DNA from: Poecilobothrus nobilitatus
Taxonomy: Eukaryota > Arthropoda > Insecta > Diptera > Dolichopodidae
Direction of reading: 5' to 3'
DNA length: 64,000 nucleotides
Assembly: GCA_947095535.1 (NCBI GenBank)
Contig: OX352774.1
Span: forward strand, 210,912,965-210,976,964
In this document: one piece after another, positions 48,167 through 59,644 of the stretch
Layout of the letters: each line of letters begins with the position of its first letter
How positions within the stretch are numbered: position 1 is the stretch's first letter
Translations under genes and position numbers: made by a program
The notes under the pieces: model-generated
Told to the model about the DNA's origin: nothing
The model's input: the letters and a program-made list of their open reading frames with translations, nothing else
Database searches by the model: none

Positions 48167-48484
48167 ATGACAAGTTGTATTAAAGGAATAAAAATTAAAT
48201 TGCATAAAATATCAAGCAATAGTTTAACATTATATTAAAAAATGTCGTAAGTAATACTTAGCATTTTTCCGGAATAAAGATCGGTATTAAATCAGTGAAT
48301 TGATGCAAAAAGGAAATAAAAACGTCAAAAACGATGTCAGTAACCACTGTCTCAAATGATCTTAAATTTCAATGACAAATTTGGAAAATTTAAACTGTTA
48401 GACAAATAAAATACACAATGCCCCTTTTCTAACATTTTAGTACAATGATTAATTATTATATTATATTTTCTTCATATATATATA
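48167..48484. other. A/T-rich DNA, no gene seen
   Basis: Short spacer between foldback locus 3 and the mariner-type element; nothing recognised. Confidence 0.6.
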
Positions 48485-48486
48485 TA

Positions 48487-49788
48487 AAGGGTGTTCAAAA
48501 TTGAGGTATCATTTTAATTTTAATAAAAAAAGACTTTTTTTTTGAAATATTAAATATATTTTTATTTTAATTTATTACAAATAGGTTCCGGTTAATAATG
48601 AAAAATTATGTCGGCCAAGTGGCCCCCTCTACTACTTCGGCAGGCTTCCAATCTTTTACCAAAATTCTGAATCACGTTGTTCAATAAACTGTTCTCAATG
48701 GTTGAAATTTGCTCGATAATGTTGTTTTTAAGCTCTTGAATTGTTGTGGGATTATTGCTGTGCACTTTCGATTTCACAAAACCCCACAAAAAAAATCCAA
48801 CGGTGTCAAATCGCACGATCTTGGTGGCCACATCACTCCTCCTCTACGAGAAATAATGCAATCTTCGAACTTTTCCTTCAAAAGATCCATTGTTTCTCTT
48901 GCTGTGTGGCAAGTGGCACCGTTCTGTTGAAACCACATATTCTCTACGTCCAAATCATCAATTTCCTGCCACAAAAAGCTTCGGATCATCTCCCTGTAGC
49001 GATTTCCATTGACCGTAATCGCATTTCCGTTTGCGTTTTCAAAAAAATATGGTCCGATGATTCCTCCTGACCACACCCACACCAAACCGTAACTTTTTGT
49101 GGATGTACTGGTTGCTCTACGATAACCCTTGGATTCTCTTCAGCCCAAATGCGGCAATTCTGTTTATTGACGTAGCCATTGAGCTGGAAATGAGCTTCGT
49201 CCGTGAAGATTATTTTGTTAAAAAAATTCTCATTTTCTTCTTGTTTTTCGATTGCCCAAGAAACGAATTGCCGACGTAATGCATGGTCAGTTGGTTTTAA
49301 TTCTTGCGTCAGCTGGATCTTATAAGCCTTTAAATGGAGATCACGATGCAAAATGTTGAATAATGTGGATGGTTTGATGTTTAATTGCTGCGAACGATGA
49401 CGAATGGAAGTTTTTGGATCTTCTTCCACACTTCTGCTCACAGCTGCTACATTCTCGGTTGAACGGCCACTACGTTGATAAATGTTGCCTCTGTTATCAA
49501 GAACAGATCCAGTTTCTAGAAATTTATCAAACATCAGCTTGATGGCACGATTTGTTGGAGCATTTTCTCTACCAAATTTTGTTCGAAATTTCCTAATTAC
49601 ATCTTGAAAACTTTTACCATTTTCAAAAAATGTTGTAATAACAAAAACACGTTGTTCCTTCGTGTAACGTTCCATATTAACTAACCGGAATGTATTTAGA
49701 ATATACCTAAAGAAACCTCGTATAAAAATTCCAGGTAGAAAAAAAATGGCGGCAAAATCAAAATGATACCTCAATTTTGAACACCCTT
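48487..49788 (-). mobile_element. Tc1/mariner-superfamily transposon, full length
   Basis: A 1302-bp element. The inverted ends start AAGGGTGTTCAAAATTGAGG and match over about 35 bp with a single visible difference. TA lies on both flanks (48485-48486 and 49789-49790), the target duplication of this superfamily. The length and single transposase gene are normal for the group. The near-perfect ends suggest a fairly recent insertion, although the transposase is already broken. A shorter sister element sits 4.3 kb upstream. Confidence 0.92.
48592..49675 (-). pseudogene. Transposase, two frameshifts and a catalytic D-to-N change
   Basis: The start MERYTKEQR at 49675 fits this insect transposase group better than the longer frame, whose first 33 codons run through the inverted repeat. 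Order: N-terminal helix-turn-helix region (residues about 1-60, DUF4817-like), a second helix-turn-helix (SIRHRSQQLNIKPSTLFNIL), FTDEAHFQLNG with the first catalytic D, then WFQQNGATCHTA and RSCDLTPLDF. The second catalytic position is N (AAC, 48921-48923); the sister element has D. One base is missing near 49070-49075 (after VTVWCG) and one T is missing from the run opposite 48788-48795. The C-terminus GGHLADIIF is intact. Restored length would be near 361 residues, normal for the group. Spacing of 36 residues between the second and third catalytic positions separates it from classical mariner (34). Confidence 0.9.
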
Positions 49789-49790
49789 TA

Positions 49791-49958
49791 TATATATTTT
49801 TTTTTATATATTATATTATCCAGATATAAATATCTGCCGATATTTTTAGAACCCTTTTGCCTTTAGCATGTGGGCCATCTCGGTACAAGTATTTAATTAT
49901 ATGTTATTATATTTAATATTTTGTTTATATTATTTTATTATATTTTATATTATTTTTG
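49791..49958. other. Short A/T-rich spacer
   Basis: A slightly less A/T-rich segment around 49840-49890 (GAACCCTTTTGCCTTTAGC; GGGCCATCTCGGTAC) is unexplained and may be part of an older repeat. Confidence 0.4.
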
Positions 49959-50012
49959 TCCTGACCGGGGTTTGAACCCGAGACCTTTCGCCTGAAAGAC
50001 CGGTGTTCTTCA
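49959..50012 (-). mobile_element. SINE tRNA-like head fragment, antisense
   Basis: On the minus strand this reads ACACCGGTCTTTCAGGCGAAAGG, a perfect box B GGTTCAAACCC, then CGGTCAGGACAAAAAT. It is close to the family B head (same CACCGGTCTTTCA) but ends with CGGTCAGGAC instead of CAGCTGGGTC. Box A is missing. It may represent a third tRNA-derived family sharing the same tRNA ancestor. Confidence 0.65.
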
Positions 50013-52303
50013 TATATAATCATTAAAGTAATTATATATTTTTAAAAAAAAATAATGTAGGTACATATATTAAAATTAATTTAAATCATTGTTTTCCTTT
50101 TATTTTTAAATTTAAATATAGTTACAGTGAAGTTTTGCTAACTCAAACTTAATGCGTTAAAGGCTTTCTTATATAAGTATCTATTTTAAAAAACATTCCA
50201 CTTTGATTTGTGTTTTGTAAAACAGGAAAAGTTTTTACATTTCATTTTGATACATTTTTGCTTGCAAAATTTTTTTTTTGTAAATAATATTTAAAATGTT
50301 ATTAAGGAAATGGATAGACAAATTGGCAAAATATTTCGATTAGAAAAATTTTATTCTAACTTTTAAGAAATAAGTATTAAAAAAAAAGAAAAAAAAAACT
50401 GAAACTGAAATTTTCAAAATTAAAACAATGGAAATCAGAAAAAGCTGTCAAATAACATTTGACTAGCTTTATATTTTTGTAAACCAATAACTACAAGTCG
50501 AAAACAGAATTGAGATGTTTTTAAAAATTTTACAATACACAATACACTTTTATCTTATTTAAACGTATGTACTTAATAAGTCGGAATATTTTTTAACTCG
50601 AAATAGAATTTATGTGCCATTGATTTTGCATTTCAATAATTAATTCCATTTTCAAACTAATTTTAATTAGTATAAAGGAAATGACACTAAATAAAATTAA
50701 TATCAAAAGTATTGAAAAAAAAGAAAATAATCATTAATTAAATCGTCTAATTATTTGCAATAACAATAAACAAAAAACATATTATAAAACACATCTTGGA
50801 AATTTTTTCTAAAATATTTAAATTTAATAAAAGAATAAACATTAAATTTAATATGAATGCACAACTTTTGTACTAAATATTTCATATTTAATTAACAACA
50901 GTCAGATATTATGCATAAACGTCATCGCAAATAAAATAATTTGAGAGATAACAAGAATGGGCTCCCTTCCTCCTTTTTTGTTTCTCAGTTTGCTCACACT
51001 TCCTCTATCCTATCATTAAGTTAAAGTTGTTGTTTGCATTTTTTTTATTCAAAACCAAAAACAAATTTACTGCTAAAAAAAACAATAATTGTATAGGTCC
51101 AATACTGATAGACCAACAACAAAATATCTATAAAGATATGTGAAAAATCTTTATTTTCTGATACTTTTTTTATTTTTCTGCCCGTGAATTAAAAGACAAA
51201 AAAAAAAAACAATTCACCGCATATGTCATTAGTCATCTATAAACTATTTTCAGTTGGAAATTTTTTCTGATTTTAATTTTTCTTTTTTGTATTTCTCACG
51301 TTATAAATGAAATATTTTCAATTTTTACTGAATAAAATTCTTTTTCTTGAAGAAAACAAAAAACAAAAAAAAGAAACAAAGTCCTATTTTTTAATAATAA
51401 AAAAAAAAATAAAAAAATATTTTTTTTTTCTTTTCTTTTTATTATAACTTCTGATCCATACCGTAATGAATTTTTATACTTTTAATATCTTTTAAATATA
51501 CATTTGACTAAAAAATTTGCAATCATATACATATTATATACATTATGTATATATACAATTCACAAATATATTATAATTATGTGTATATGGATAAAAGAAT
51601 GTTAAAATATATATGCGATTCTTCGCGATTTAATCCGAAAATAGAACATTATGGAAAAAAAAGAAGAAAAGTTAAAAAAAAAAATTCTTTATATAAAAAA
51701 TGTACCTACATAAAAAGAAAATCACAATTTAAAAAAGAAACAATATGTATGTAGATAAAGAAAAGAAAAATATTAAGTATATGAAATTAAATATAATAAG
51801 TGGACATTTTCGCCTCGTGACTTAATTAAATTTTTTTAAAGAATATCGAAAAAACAATTCGACGGCAACACTTTTTTTATTTATTTTATTCTCAAAACAG
51901 TATTTTGACATTTGTTTTTTTTAATATTATAAAATTTTGATAAAAATTTAATTATTTAGGTTAAAAAATTAATATTAAGTACCTACTTACTTAAATTTAG
52001 TTTTATTTCTGTATGTCATTTATATAAATATGAAAAAAACAAATAATTTCACTGTAACAATTATGTTTAAGTTTTCTTGTATGGTATATCTAATGAAACA
52101 CATTTGTATTACAGGTTTTACATAATTACATTACATTACAGGTATAATTTTTTATTTGAAGAAATTTATGTCAACATTTTTTTTTTAAATTACTTTCTGG
52201 AACATTAGTTAATACCTATATAATCCTAAACACTGTCAAAATGATATTTTTTATTGTTTTTATATTTGTGAGATATAAGTGCGAAATAAAAAAAAATTCA
52301 TAA
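50013..52303. other. A/T-rich DNA, no gene seen
   Basis: A pyrimidine-rich patch (GGGCTCCCTTCCTCC and CACACTTCCTCTATCC) lies at about 50958-51020. It looks like a branch/acceptor region ending TTTCTCAG at 50988, but no open exon follows. The + frame at 51545-51754 is low complexity. Confidence 0.5.
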
Positions 52304-52381
52304 AAATCTTTATTTAATTTAAATCTTTATTTAATTTAAATCTTTATTTAATTTAAATCTTTATTTAATTTAAATCTTTAT
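52304..52381. repeat. 17-bp minisatellite, 4.6 perfect copies
   Basis: The unit AAATCTTTATTTAATTT is repeated without a mismatch at 52304, 52321, 52338 and 52355, with a partial fifth copy from 52372. The perfection shows recent expansion or ongoing homogenisation by slippage, and the locus is likely length-variable. Confidence 0.95.
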
Positions 52382-52700
52382 GTAGGTACTTATTATTGCT
52401 GAATTTATTTATTAAAAAAATTATTATACACCAAATTAATGACAGATAATTTTTAACCGATGTGACTTAAGCAGTGTCATATATCAATTTTTTGTTTTTA
52501 AAATTGAATTTTTTAAATACATGTGTGCGTGCAGCGCAGTTGCGTTTGTACCCGATTTTTGCATCGGTGAAAATGTTTTTTAAAATTTCTATAAATTTTG
52601 GAGAAACATTTCAAGTAAGGTTTTTTCCCATTTTAAGACCTGGAAAAAGATGAACTTAATCATAGAAGTTTACTTTAAAACGAAAGTAAAATTGTATATA

Positions 52701-53002
52701 CAGGATGTACTGTTAGCGTGTTAAAGGAAAAGGAATTGGGTGATTCGATTTATTCAACAAAAATTAAATAATTTCAACAAAATTTCATAAGCTTTCAAAA
52801 ACGCGAATAATTGTTTTGTCTTAGCTACTATACGACTACATTACGACTCTATAACCAAAAATGTACAAATGAAATATTTTCAAATGAAATTTTTTTAGAA
52901 CCCAGTAACTAGTGAACCCCTCCCTCCTTCTCCCGCTGAATTTATTTCTTGTTTCACCCAATCACTTACTTACCTTTGATAGCAAACTAACAGTATACCC
53001 TG
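52701..53002. mobile_element. 302-bp MITE with CAGGRTRTACTG ends
   Basis: CAGGATGTACTGTTAGCGTG at the left faces CAGGGTATACTGTTAGTTTG (inverse) at the right. The similarity continues through AAGG and GATTGGGTGA-type segments (GGGTGATTCG left; GATTGGGTGAAACAAG inverse right). TA precedes the left end; the right flank is TG, a possible mutated duplication. GC-richer CCCCTCCCTCCTTCTCCCGC at 52917-52936 is unusual for the window. No coding frame. Confidence 0.7.
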
Positions 53003-56000
53003 TGTATTTGTATAGGCAAAAATATCTCATTAGTTATGCTGATTAATTTTGATTGACTAATAATAGAGAGAATTCTACGTAAGATATAACTACGCTAAAA
53101 GAAGGCGTTCCTGCTCTCATAAACAAGCCAAAAAAAAAAACTAATTAGAAGTTAATTATTAGAAAATAAACAAAGTGAAAGAAATACTTCTTTAAAAAAT
53201 TTTATTGAGTAATTTAATTTATTACATTTTGTTTTTAAATTAGTTTTATTTGATATGAATATATACATACATACTTTAATACCTACATTAAAGTATATAT
53301 TTTTTAAGTTTGTAGTATGAACTGTCATACGTCACTCATATGTGTTCATATGAATATAAAATTAAATTTTATTAAAATAAAAACAATCTAAACAAAAAAG
53401 AAGCAATCATTAAGAATAATTTAAAAACAAAACCTGCAATACTATTTTAAACAGGGTGTTCTACAATATATCAGAGATACTTCAAAAACAAATAGAGAGT
53501 GTTAAAATAATCGCAATGTGTAATTACTACATGCAATTTGTTTTTTTTTTAATTTTAGGTTTAATTATGATTAAATTGCATCGTTCTGTTTAAAAATCAT
53601 GGACAAGACTTTTAAAGATGATGGGATCTAAAACTGTTATAAATTAAAAAAAAATTATTTTGTTTATTAAAAAAAATCATGCGATTAATAAATGTATAAA
53701 ATCAATATTGAATTAATTATTTTAGAAGATTTCATATATAAAATCTATCTTATATGAAATAACTGTCTAGAATAATGAGCACATAACTGCTAAAATTTTG
53801 ATCTAGATGTTAAATTAACTTTTTAGTAATTATATGTTAGTTTAAAGATGTTTTATAAAATTCATCATCGAATTTTTAAGCTCTTAATTATTTCGAGAGA
53901 TTTTATAGGTAAATTTCCCTTTTCAACAAAACGTGATTGGCTTATTAAAATAAGATTGTTTTGATTACTTTGCTTCTCCTACTATATACCTACCTATCAG
54001 GCTACCTACAACATTATTTCTCACCTATTATGTGGATTTACCCTGTATTTTTTTTTTTTAATATTTTACGTCATTTTTGTTTTCAATATTTTATACTCGC
54101 GCAAAATTTTTGTTTTCAAAATTTATTTTAATTTTTGATAAAGTGAATTCTAAAAATTATTTAACGTTTCAAATGTTTTATAAAAACATTTAAAACAGTA
54201 AACGTTAGAATTGATTACAAATAAAAAATAATTTTATATAACAAATATACGTGGTGTATGTAACATATTTTGACAAGTAGTTAGGGACAGGGTATTCCTA
54301 ACTTTGTTCCAGCTAATATTTTATTTATTTTGCTAATAATGTGTTATACATATATACTTTTTTTTATAATTTTTTTTTTTACTAAGCTATTTAATAACTG
54401 TTTATATTTTAATATTTTGTTTTGTTCAGTTTTTTTTTCAGTGTTAACTTACATGCGTTAAGTTGTAAACTTGACTTTTGAGGCCAAAAATATAGTTTTA
54501 TTTTTCATTTTAATATACCTGGGCAATTTAAATTTTTATTTGTATGTATGCGCGTGGTTTGTTTTTAGTTTTCTTTTCTATTTTTATTTTTTTTCTTTTC
54601 TTCTTTTCACGTTATTATTACTAAATTTTTTTTATTTTTTCATTTTATTATGCTTTTGAGGTTATGATGTGCAAAATTTAAATATGAAAGTGTTTTGATT
54701 AAAAATTATAAAACAAAATAAAAAGAAAAAAATGAAAACAAAAATTTAAAGAATTTGTGTATATTTATAAGATATTATAAAGTAATTTTAATTTTTTTTT
54801 TGATGAGATTAGGAATTTTAGCACAAAAAAAAAAAAAAACAAAAATAAGAACGAAACAAATTCATAATAATTAGGTTAAAAATTGAATAAGTTAAAAGAG
54901 AATAAGAATAAGAAAAAGATAAAAAAAACTAAAATAATATGTACCTACGTACATATTTATATATTATGTATGTATATGTAATTATTTCAAAAATTCAAAA
55001 GATTTTTAGTGGGTGTTTAATGATAATAAAAAAAGTAACTATACTTAAAATGATTTTTTTTTTTATTAATTATTAATTAAAGTATATATACTTATATATA
55101 AATTAATTTTACAGATACACTGAACTTTACTTAATGCAGTCTCACTTTTACACAATTTTCTTTGAAATAACTATTTTAATTTTAACCGGTCCCCCTTATT
55201 TTACATACATAACTATGTACTTAGGTATGAATATACTCTAATAAATAGAGTTATATAGATCTACAATCTACGTACCTCCTACGTAATAGAGGAATGGCGA
55301 ATTACAGTTACAGTTTTAACTGCAAAAAAGTTTACCTTTTAATTAAAAAAACAAAATTTTTTTTTTTTTTCAATAACAATTTTTGAAAGAAATCAAAAAA
55401 ATAAAAATAGAAAAGAAAACTAAAAAGAAACCGAATTCATATGTTAATTGAGTGAAATGTTTTAAATATGTATAGATAAATAGACACAGTATTTGATATG
55501 GGGTTAAGAACAGTAAAATGGGTATGTGCACCACGTGTTTAAAACCAATAAAGTACTTATAAACATTAGTCATTACGATTTAAGATTATAATAAAAATAT
55601 TATCGTTTAAAAGTCTTTTCAAGATGTCTCTCAAAATTCTTTTGACTTACGATAAGCAGATTTAATACATATTATATATGTATATGATATAAATGTCACC
55701 TATAGGTAATTATATGTACATATATTACTAATGGCTAGAATTTATTGTTATTTAATTAATTCACATGATAGTCTCGGGGTGTGATATTCACGTGATCTGA
55801 TTTAAAAAAAAATTTCAAATGCATTAAGTAACTTTTTGTTTTTTAATGTTGAAAAGGATTTAAATTAATTATATTACTTATATTGATTAGTGTCATTTAT
55901 ATTACTGCAACTGAAAGTTTGTTACTTACTAAAAAGTTAAAACTTTCTAAGAAGTTCTAATTTTTGTTTATATCAACGTAAAGTAAAAATACAGTATTCG

Positions 56001-57182
56001 AGCAATTATAGAAAAGATTTTTAAAATTTCACTTTCAGAATATTTTATTTTGTTTTCTTTTTTAAAAAAAATTTTGAAAAATTTATTTATTAATTTCACT
56101 TTTTCGCCTACGTGTTCTTGTCGAAAACTTGCACTAAACTTATACACGGTTTAAGATAAAGAAATAAAATTTTAAAAATAGAAAGAAATAGTTGTACAGG
56201 AATTTTTGTTATGTATGGTCTCAGCCTTCACGTAACTACAGCTTTCAAAATAGTAAAAAACTTTGTATTAAAATAGTTATAAGTAAGTCATATGTATGGA
56301 ATTATGGATATTTTTTGTTATTCTAAAAACGCCAAATTTTTCAAAAATGATGCTAAAAGTGCATAATAACAATTCTAAAAAAAAAAATTTTTATCGTCTT
56401 CTCTAAAATGTACGCCTTTAAAAATTTCCGATTTAACATACTACTGCCTTGTTTATTTCTCAATATAAATTTGGACAGGGCAGACAGTGTTTCGGAATAG
56501 AAAAAAAAAAGAAATCTATTGCATTAATAATACCATATTATAATCTATTTCACCCACATAATTTCATAAAATTCGTATGTTTGTAGTTAGTTTTGTGTTG
56601 TTTTTGTTATTTTATAGTAACTGTTATTGTTCTATAAATTTATATAAAATAATAAGAACCGCAAAAAAATTTAAAAAAAAACAAACCAAGTACTTAAATA
56701 AAGTCTAGAATTGACTAAGAAATAAGAAATTGAAAGAAAAAGAGCGTAAAAACAGATGTGTTGAGATCTACTGAAGCAAAAAAAAATTAAGACAAAAAAA
56801 CAAAAACTTTACTATATTTATCCTTGCCATAAGTATTTGAAAACATTTTTTTTTTGTTCTATTTTTGAACTTTTAAGAAGTAGGAAGCAATTATGGAATG
56901 AGAAATGTCTGAGCACATATGACTTTTTTCTTTTTGTTTTAGGTTATTTTACTGATTTATACCGTTTTAGGATAAGTGTTTTTGTATTGTTTTTTATTTC
57001 AATTTTAGCAAAAAAAAAATTTTTTTTTATTTGGTTTTTACTCTAAAAATGTTTTCTTATATTTTCAACAATACACCTTTAAAATTAATTTAATAACCGT
57101 TTTCGTAAAACGTTTAAATGAATAGTTTTAATTGAAATTTGAAGTATCTACCTAATTTATTTACTCATAAGAATTTTGTTTT
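53003..57182. other. A/T-rich DNA, one possible coding scrap
   Basis: About 56850-56930 (+) reads FELLRSRKQLWNEKCLSTYD, which resembles the first helices of a MADF domain, but it is short and isolated (see findings). ACAGGGTGTTC at 53453 and ACCCTGTATT at 54042 are possible ends of another element, sharing too little to call. All other open frames are low complexity. Confidence 0.45.
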
Positions 57183-57952
57183 TTCACTTCTTCACTCCTA
57201 AGGAGCTTAGGGCACCTACTTAGTTACTTATTAATTATATTTGAATCTTTAACCTTTAGTTCCTTGAATCAGTAGTTTCGCTAAGCCGTTGATTACTGGC
57301 TGTATCTATTATATAAGACTATGAAATATAAGTAAATATTTTTATTTGTGCACGATCAGCTACATATATGTATATGTTATTATATACTTATGCATTGTAA
57401 TATCATATTAATTGAGGATCATCCCCCAGTGACAGTGGGGTTATTATTTCATAAAGCAAGATGTTATATATAACTGCATATGTAACTGTTGATGGATAAA
57501 GTCACATTTAACAAAATAGTTAAAAATAATAGGCGGAGTCATTGTTCTCTTGCAGTCCCACACTCAATTCAATGTTTCGACGTCCTTGTTCTATCCTATC
57601 CTATACCTACTCTTTAGCCAATACCTTGCGTTAACAGTTAAAGGTTTCATCCCTTTATACTGGCTAAAGGGAGTGGTGGGTTTAGTCAGTAACAATCTGA
57701 TACTACCAAGGGCGTATTCTTGCTGCCTTTGGAAGATTCCCACCTCCTTTAGAGATAAAAAATATAGGATAAGGATTCTATACTTGCTATACCTACTCGG
57801 TTTTTATTTAGTTATATTAAACTAATTATATATGTTATTATATTTTGTAAGAAAACTCTATATATTATTTTTTATTAATCTATATGACCCAAGCCGGGAC
57901 TTGGATTCGACGCGTTTTGTTTGGTCGGAATAAAAGGCTGGTGTGTAAAACA
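57183..57952 (-). mobile_element. SINE family B, antisense and interrupted
   Basis: Read on the minus strand, the decayed tRNA head (ACACACCAGCCTTTTATTCC, then CCGGCTTGGGTCATATAG) starts near 57952. The body continues TTAATAAAAAATAAT to about 57805. After a gap the family resumes as AATTAATATGATATTAC and finishes with GTAATCAACGGCTTAGCG and GTAGGTGCCCTAAGCTCC near 57183. About 390 bp of unrelated sequence separates the halves, so another element entered this SINE. Confidence 0.7.
57416..57804. mobile_element. Unclassified insertion inside SINE B
   Basis: A comparatively GC-rich segment of ordinary complexity with no family B similarity. It contains CTTTAGCCA near 57612 and its inverse TGGCTAAAG near 57660, and a small hairpin CCCCCAGTGACAGTGGGG at 57424-57441. 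The + strand frame of 91 codons (57550-57825) has no recognisable domain. The boundaries are inferred only from where SINE B stops and resumes; ends and target duplication could not be set. Confidence 0.5.
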
Positions 57953-59071
57953 CTAAAAAATATCGATGATCGAGCATTAATTAAATGGAAATTAAAATTA
58001 TAGAGTTATAGTTTTTCAGTTAAGTAATCAAAGAATAATCGTTTACTGAAATGTGAGATACAAAATAATAATAAAGCTGTAGACAATCAAAACGTTTTGT
58101 ATGATAAATTCACTATTTAATACAAATAAAGATTATTATTATTTATTATTATACTGTTTAACACAAATAGTTTACACAAATTTTTATACAACAAGTAAAT
58201 TAAACAATAGTAAGTATTCAAAATAAATGTCCAATCTATCCAATGTTACATTAATTCCTATTTCAACAAACCTAAGCTTATACATAACATAATTTTATTA
58301 ATTATTTGTTATTAATTCTCATTTAACTTTTTTAACAAATATTTTTCAATTTCAAAAATCCAGAAAAGTTGAAAACTTTGAAAATCACTGTAACTTTGAT
58401 ATGATACAAATATGTATATTATTTTGTGTGTTTTTTTCAATAAATTTTGTGAATTGACCTTCTGTTGTAACTTACAAGAATAAATTGGCTGAATTTGTTA
58501 AAAAAAAAAGGATTCTTTTTTTTGCCATAATAAATAAAAACAAAATGCATTTGACGTGTAAATATCTTAAGATTTTACTTAGAAACGTTAAGAATAAGTA
58601 CAATAAAAGGTAAACAATTAATGTTATTTTTTGGTGGAAGATTTAAAAAAAATAAACAATATAAAAATAAAAACGACTTTGATGTCTTTAAAATTAAATA
58701 TCTATGTATTATTATATATGATGTTAAGAAAAGAATTAAATGGATGGAAGAGAAAGGAAAGTTATTGGAGACGACAGAACTGACAATATAAAATTTACTA
58801 ATGTAATAAATTGTTGGCTTTAGGTCATTTTAATAATAAAAAACCAAAAGCTTAATATTTTTTAAGATTGTTAATAAAATACATACATATATATATAAGA
58901 ACAACTAATAATATTATATTATAGAATCAAAATTGATACACGATTGCACCATTAAAATGATATTTTCGAAATTAAATAAATTATCAAACAACGATTATGG
59001 TTATTTATTCTCTCATTATTTTTTTTTTAAGATTTTGAAAAAAAGCAATATATATAAATATAAATATAAAG
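57953..59071. other. A/T-rich DNA, no gene seen
   Basis: Homopolymers and simple repeat only; the + frame at 58933-59121 is low complexity and runs into the MITE. Confidence 0.6.
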
Positions 59072-59556
59072 GCTGTGTTCTTTTGCTTCGGTTCAAGGTC
59101 GAGGTCAGGCGTTTAATATGAAAATAAAATCAACATCAAAAAATAACTCAAAACCCACATAATTATCTGGGTTTTAAAAATTTTAGTATTGTCATTCGTT
59201 ACAAGTGGCGCTTTCGTGGTTTTCGTTAAAAAAAATTTTAATGAAATGTTGGTAGGTACTAGTTATTACTTTCAGATCGAATCTCATAATGAAAATCAAT
59301 TTTTCTTTATTTTTTTTTTATTTTCTTTTATTTATACAATTTATATGTTTTTAAAACAAATTCACTCAGGAGGTGAAGACCTCCTTATATTTATTATTTA
59401 TTTTCAAATTGAAACTGAAATGTCAAAAATCAGAAGGTTATTTTTTACATGTTAATAGGGTTTGCCAACTTAAAAAATTTATCCAGATCATTAATCCGAA
59501 ACGTTCTTTTGAATTTTTAAAAATTTTGACCTTGAACCAAACAAAAAGAACTCAGC
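59072..59556. mobile_element. 485-bp MITE with 29-bp inverted ends
   Basis: Arms 59072-59100 and 59528-59556 match at 25 of 29 positions: GCTGTGTTCTTTTGCTTCGG against GCTGAGTTCTTTTTGTTTGG, both followed by TTCAAGGTC. No target duplication can be set in the A/T-rich flank. No coding capacity is recognised in the interior; the overlapping + frames at 59189-59564 are accidental. Confidence 0.75.
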
Positions 59557-59644
59557 TATTATAAGATATAATGTATGTAATTTTAAAACCGAGATAAAAT
59601 CAAATTTGTATTTTAATCGAAATATTTATGATAAAAAAAGGCTA

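Noticed and set aside
53453..54051. Element with CAGGGTGTTC and ACCCTG ends
   Set aside because: The two ends share only about seven bases, which is expected often enough by chance given the abundance of similar MITEs.
57550..57825. 91-codon plus-strand open frame
   Set aside because: No recognisable domain, and it crosses the edge between the unknown insertion and the antisense SINE.
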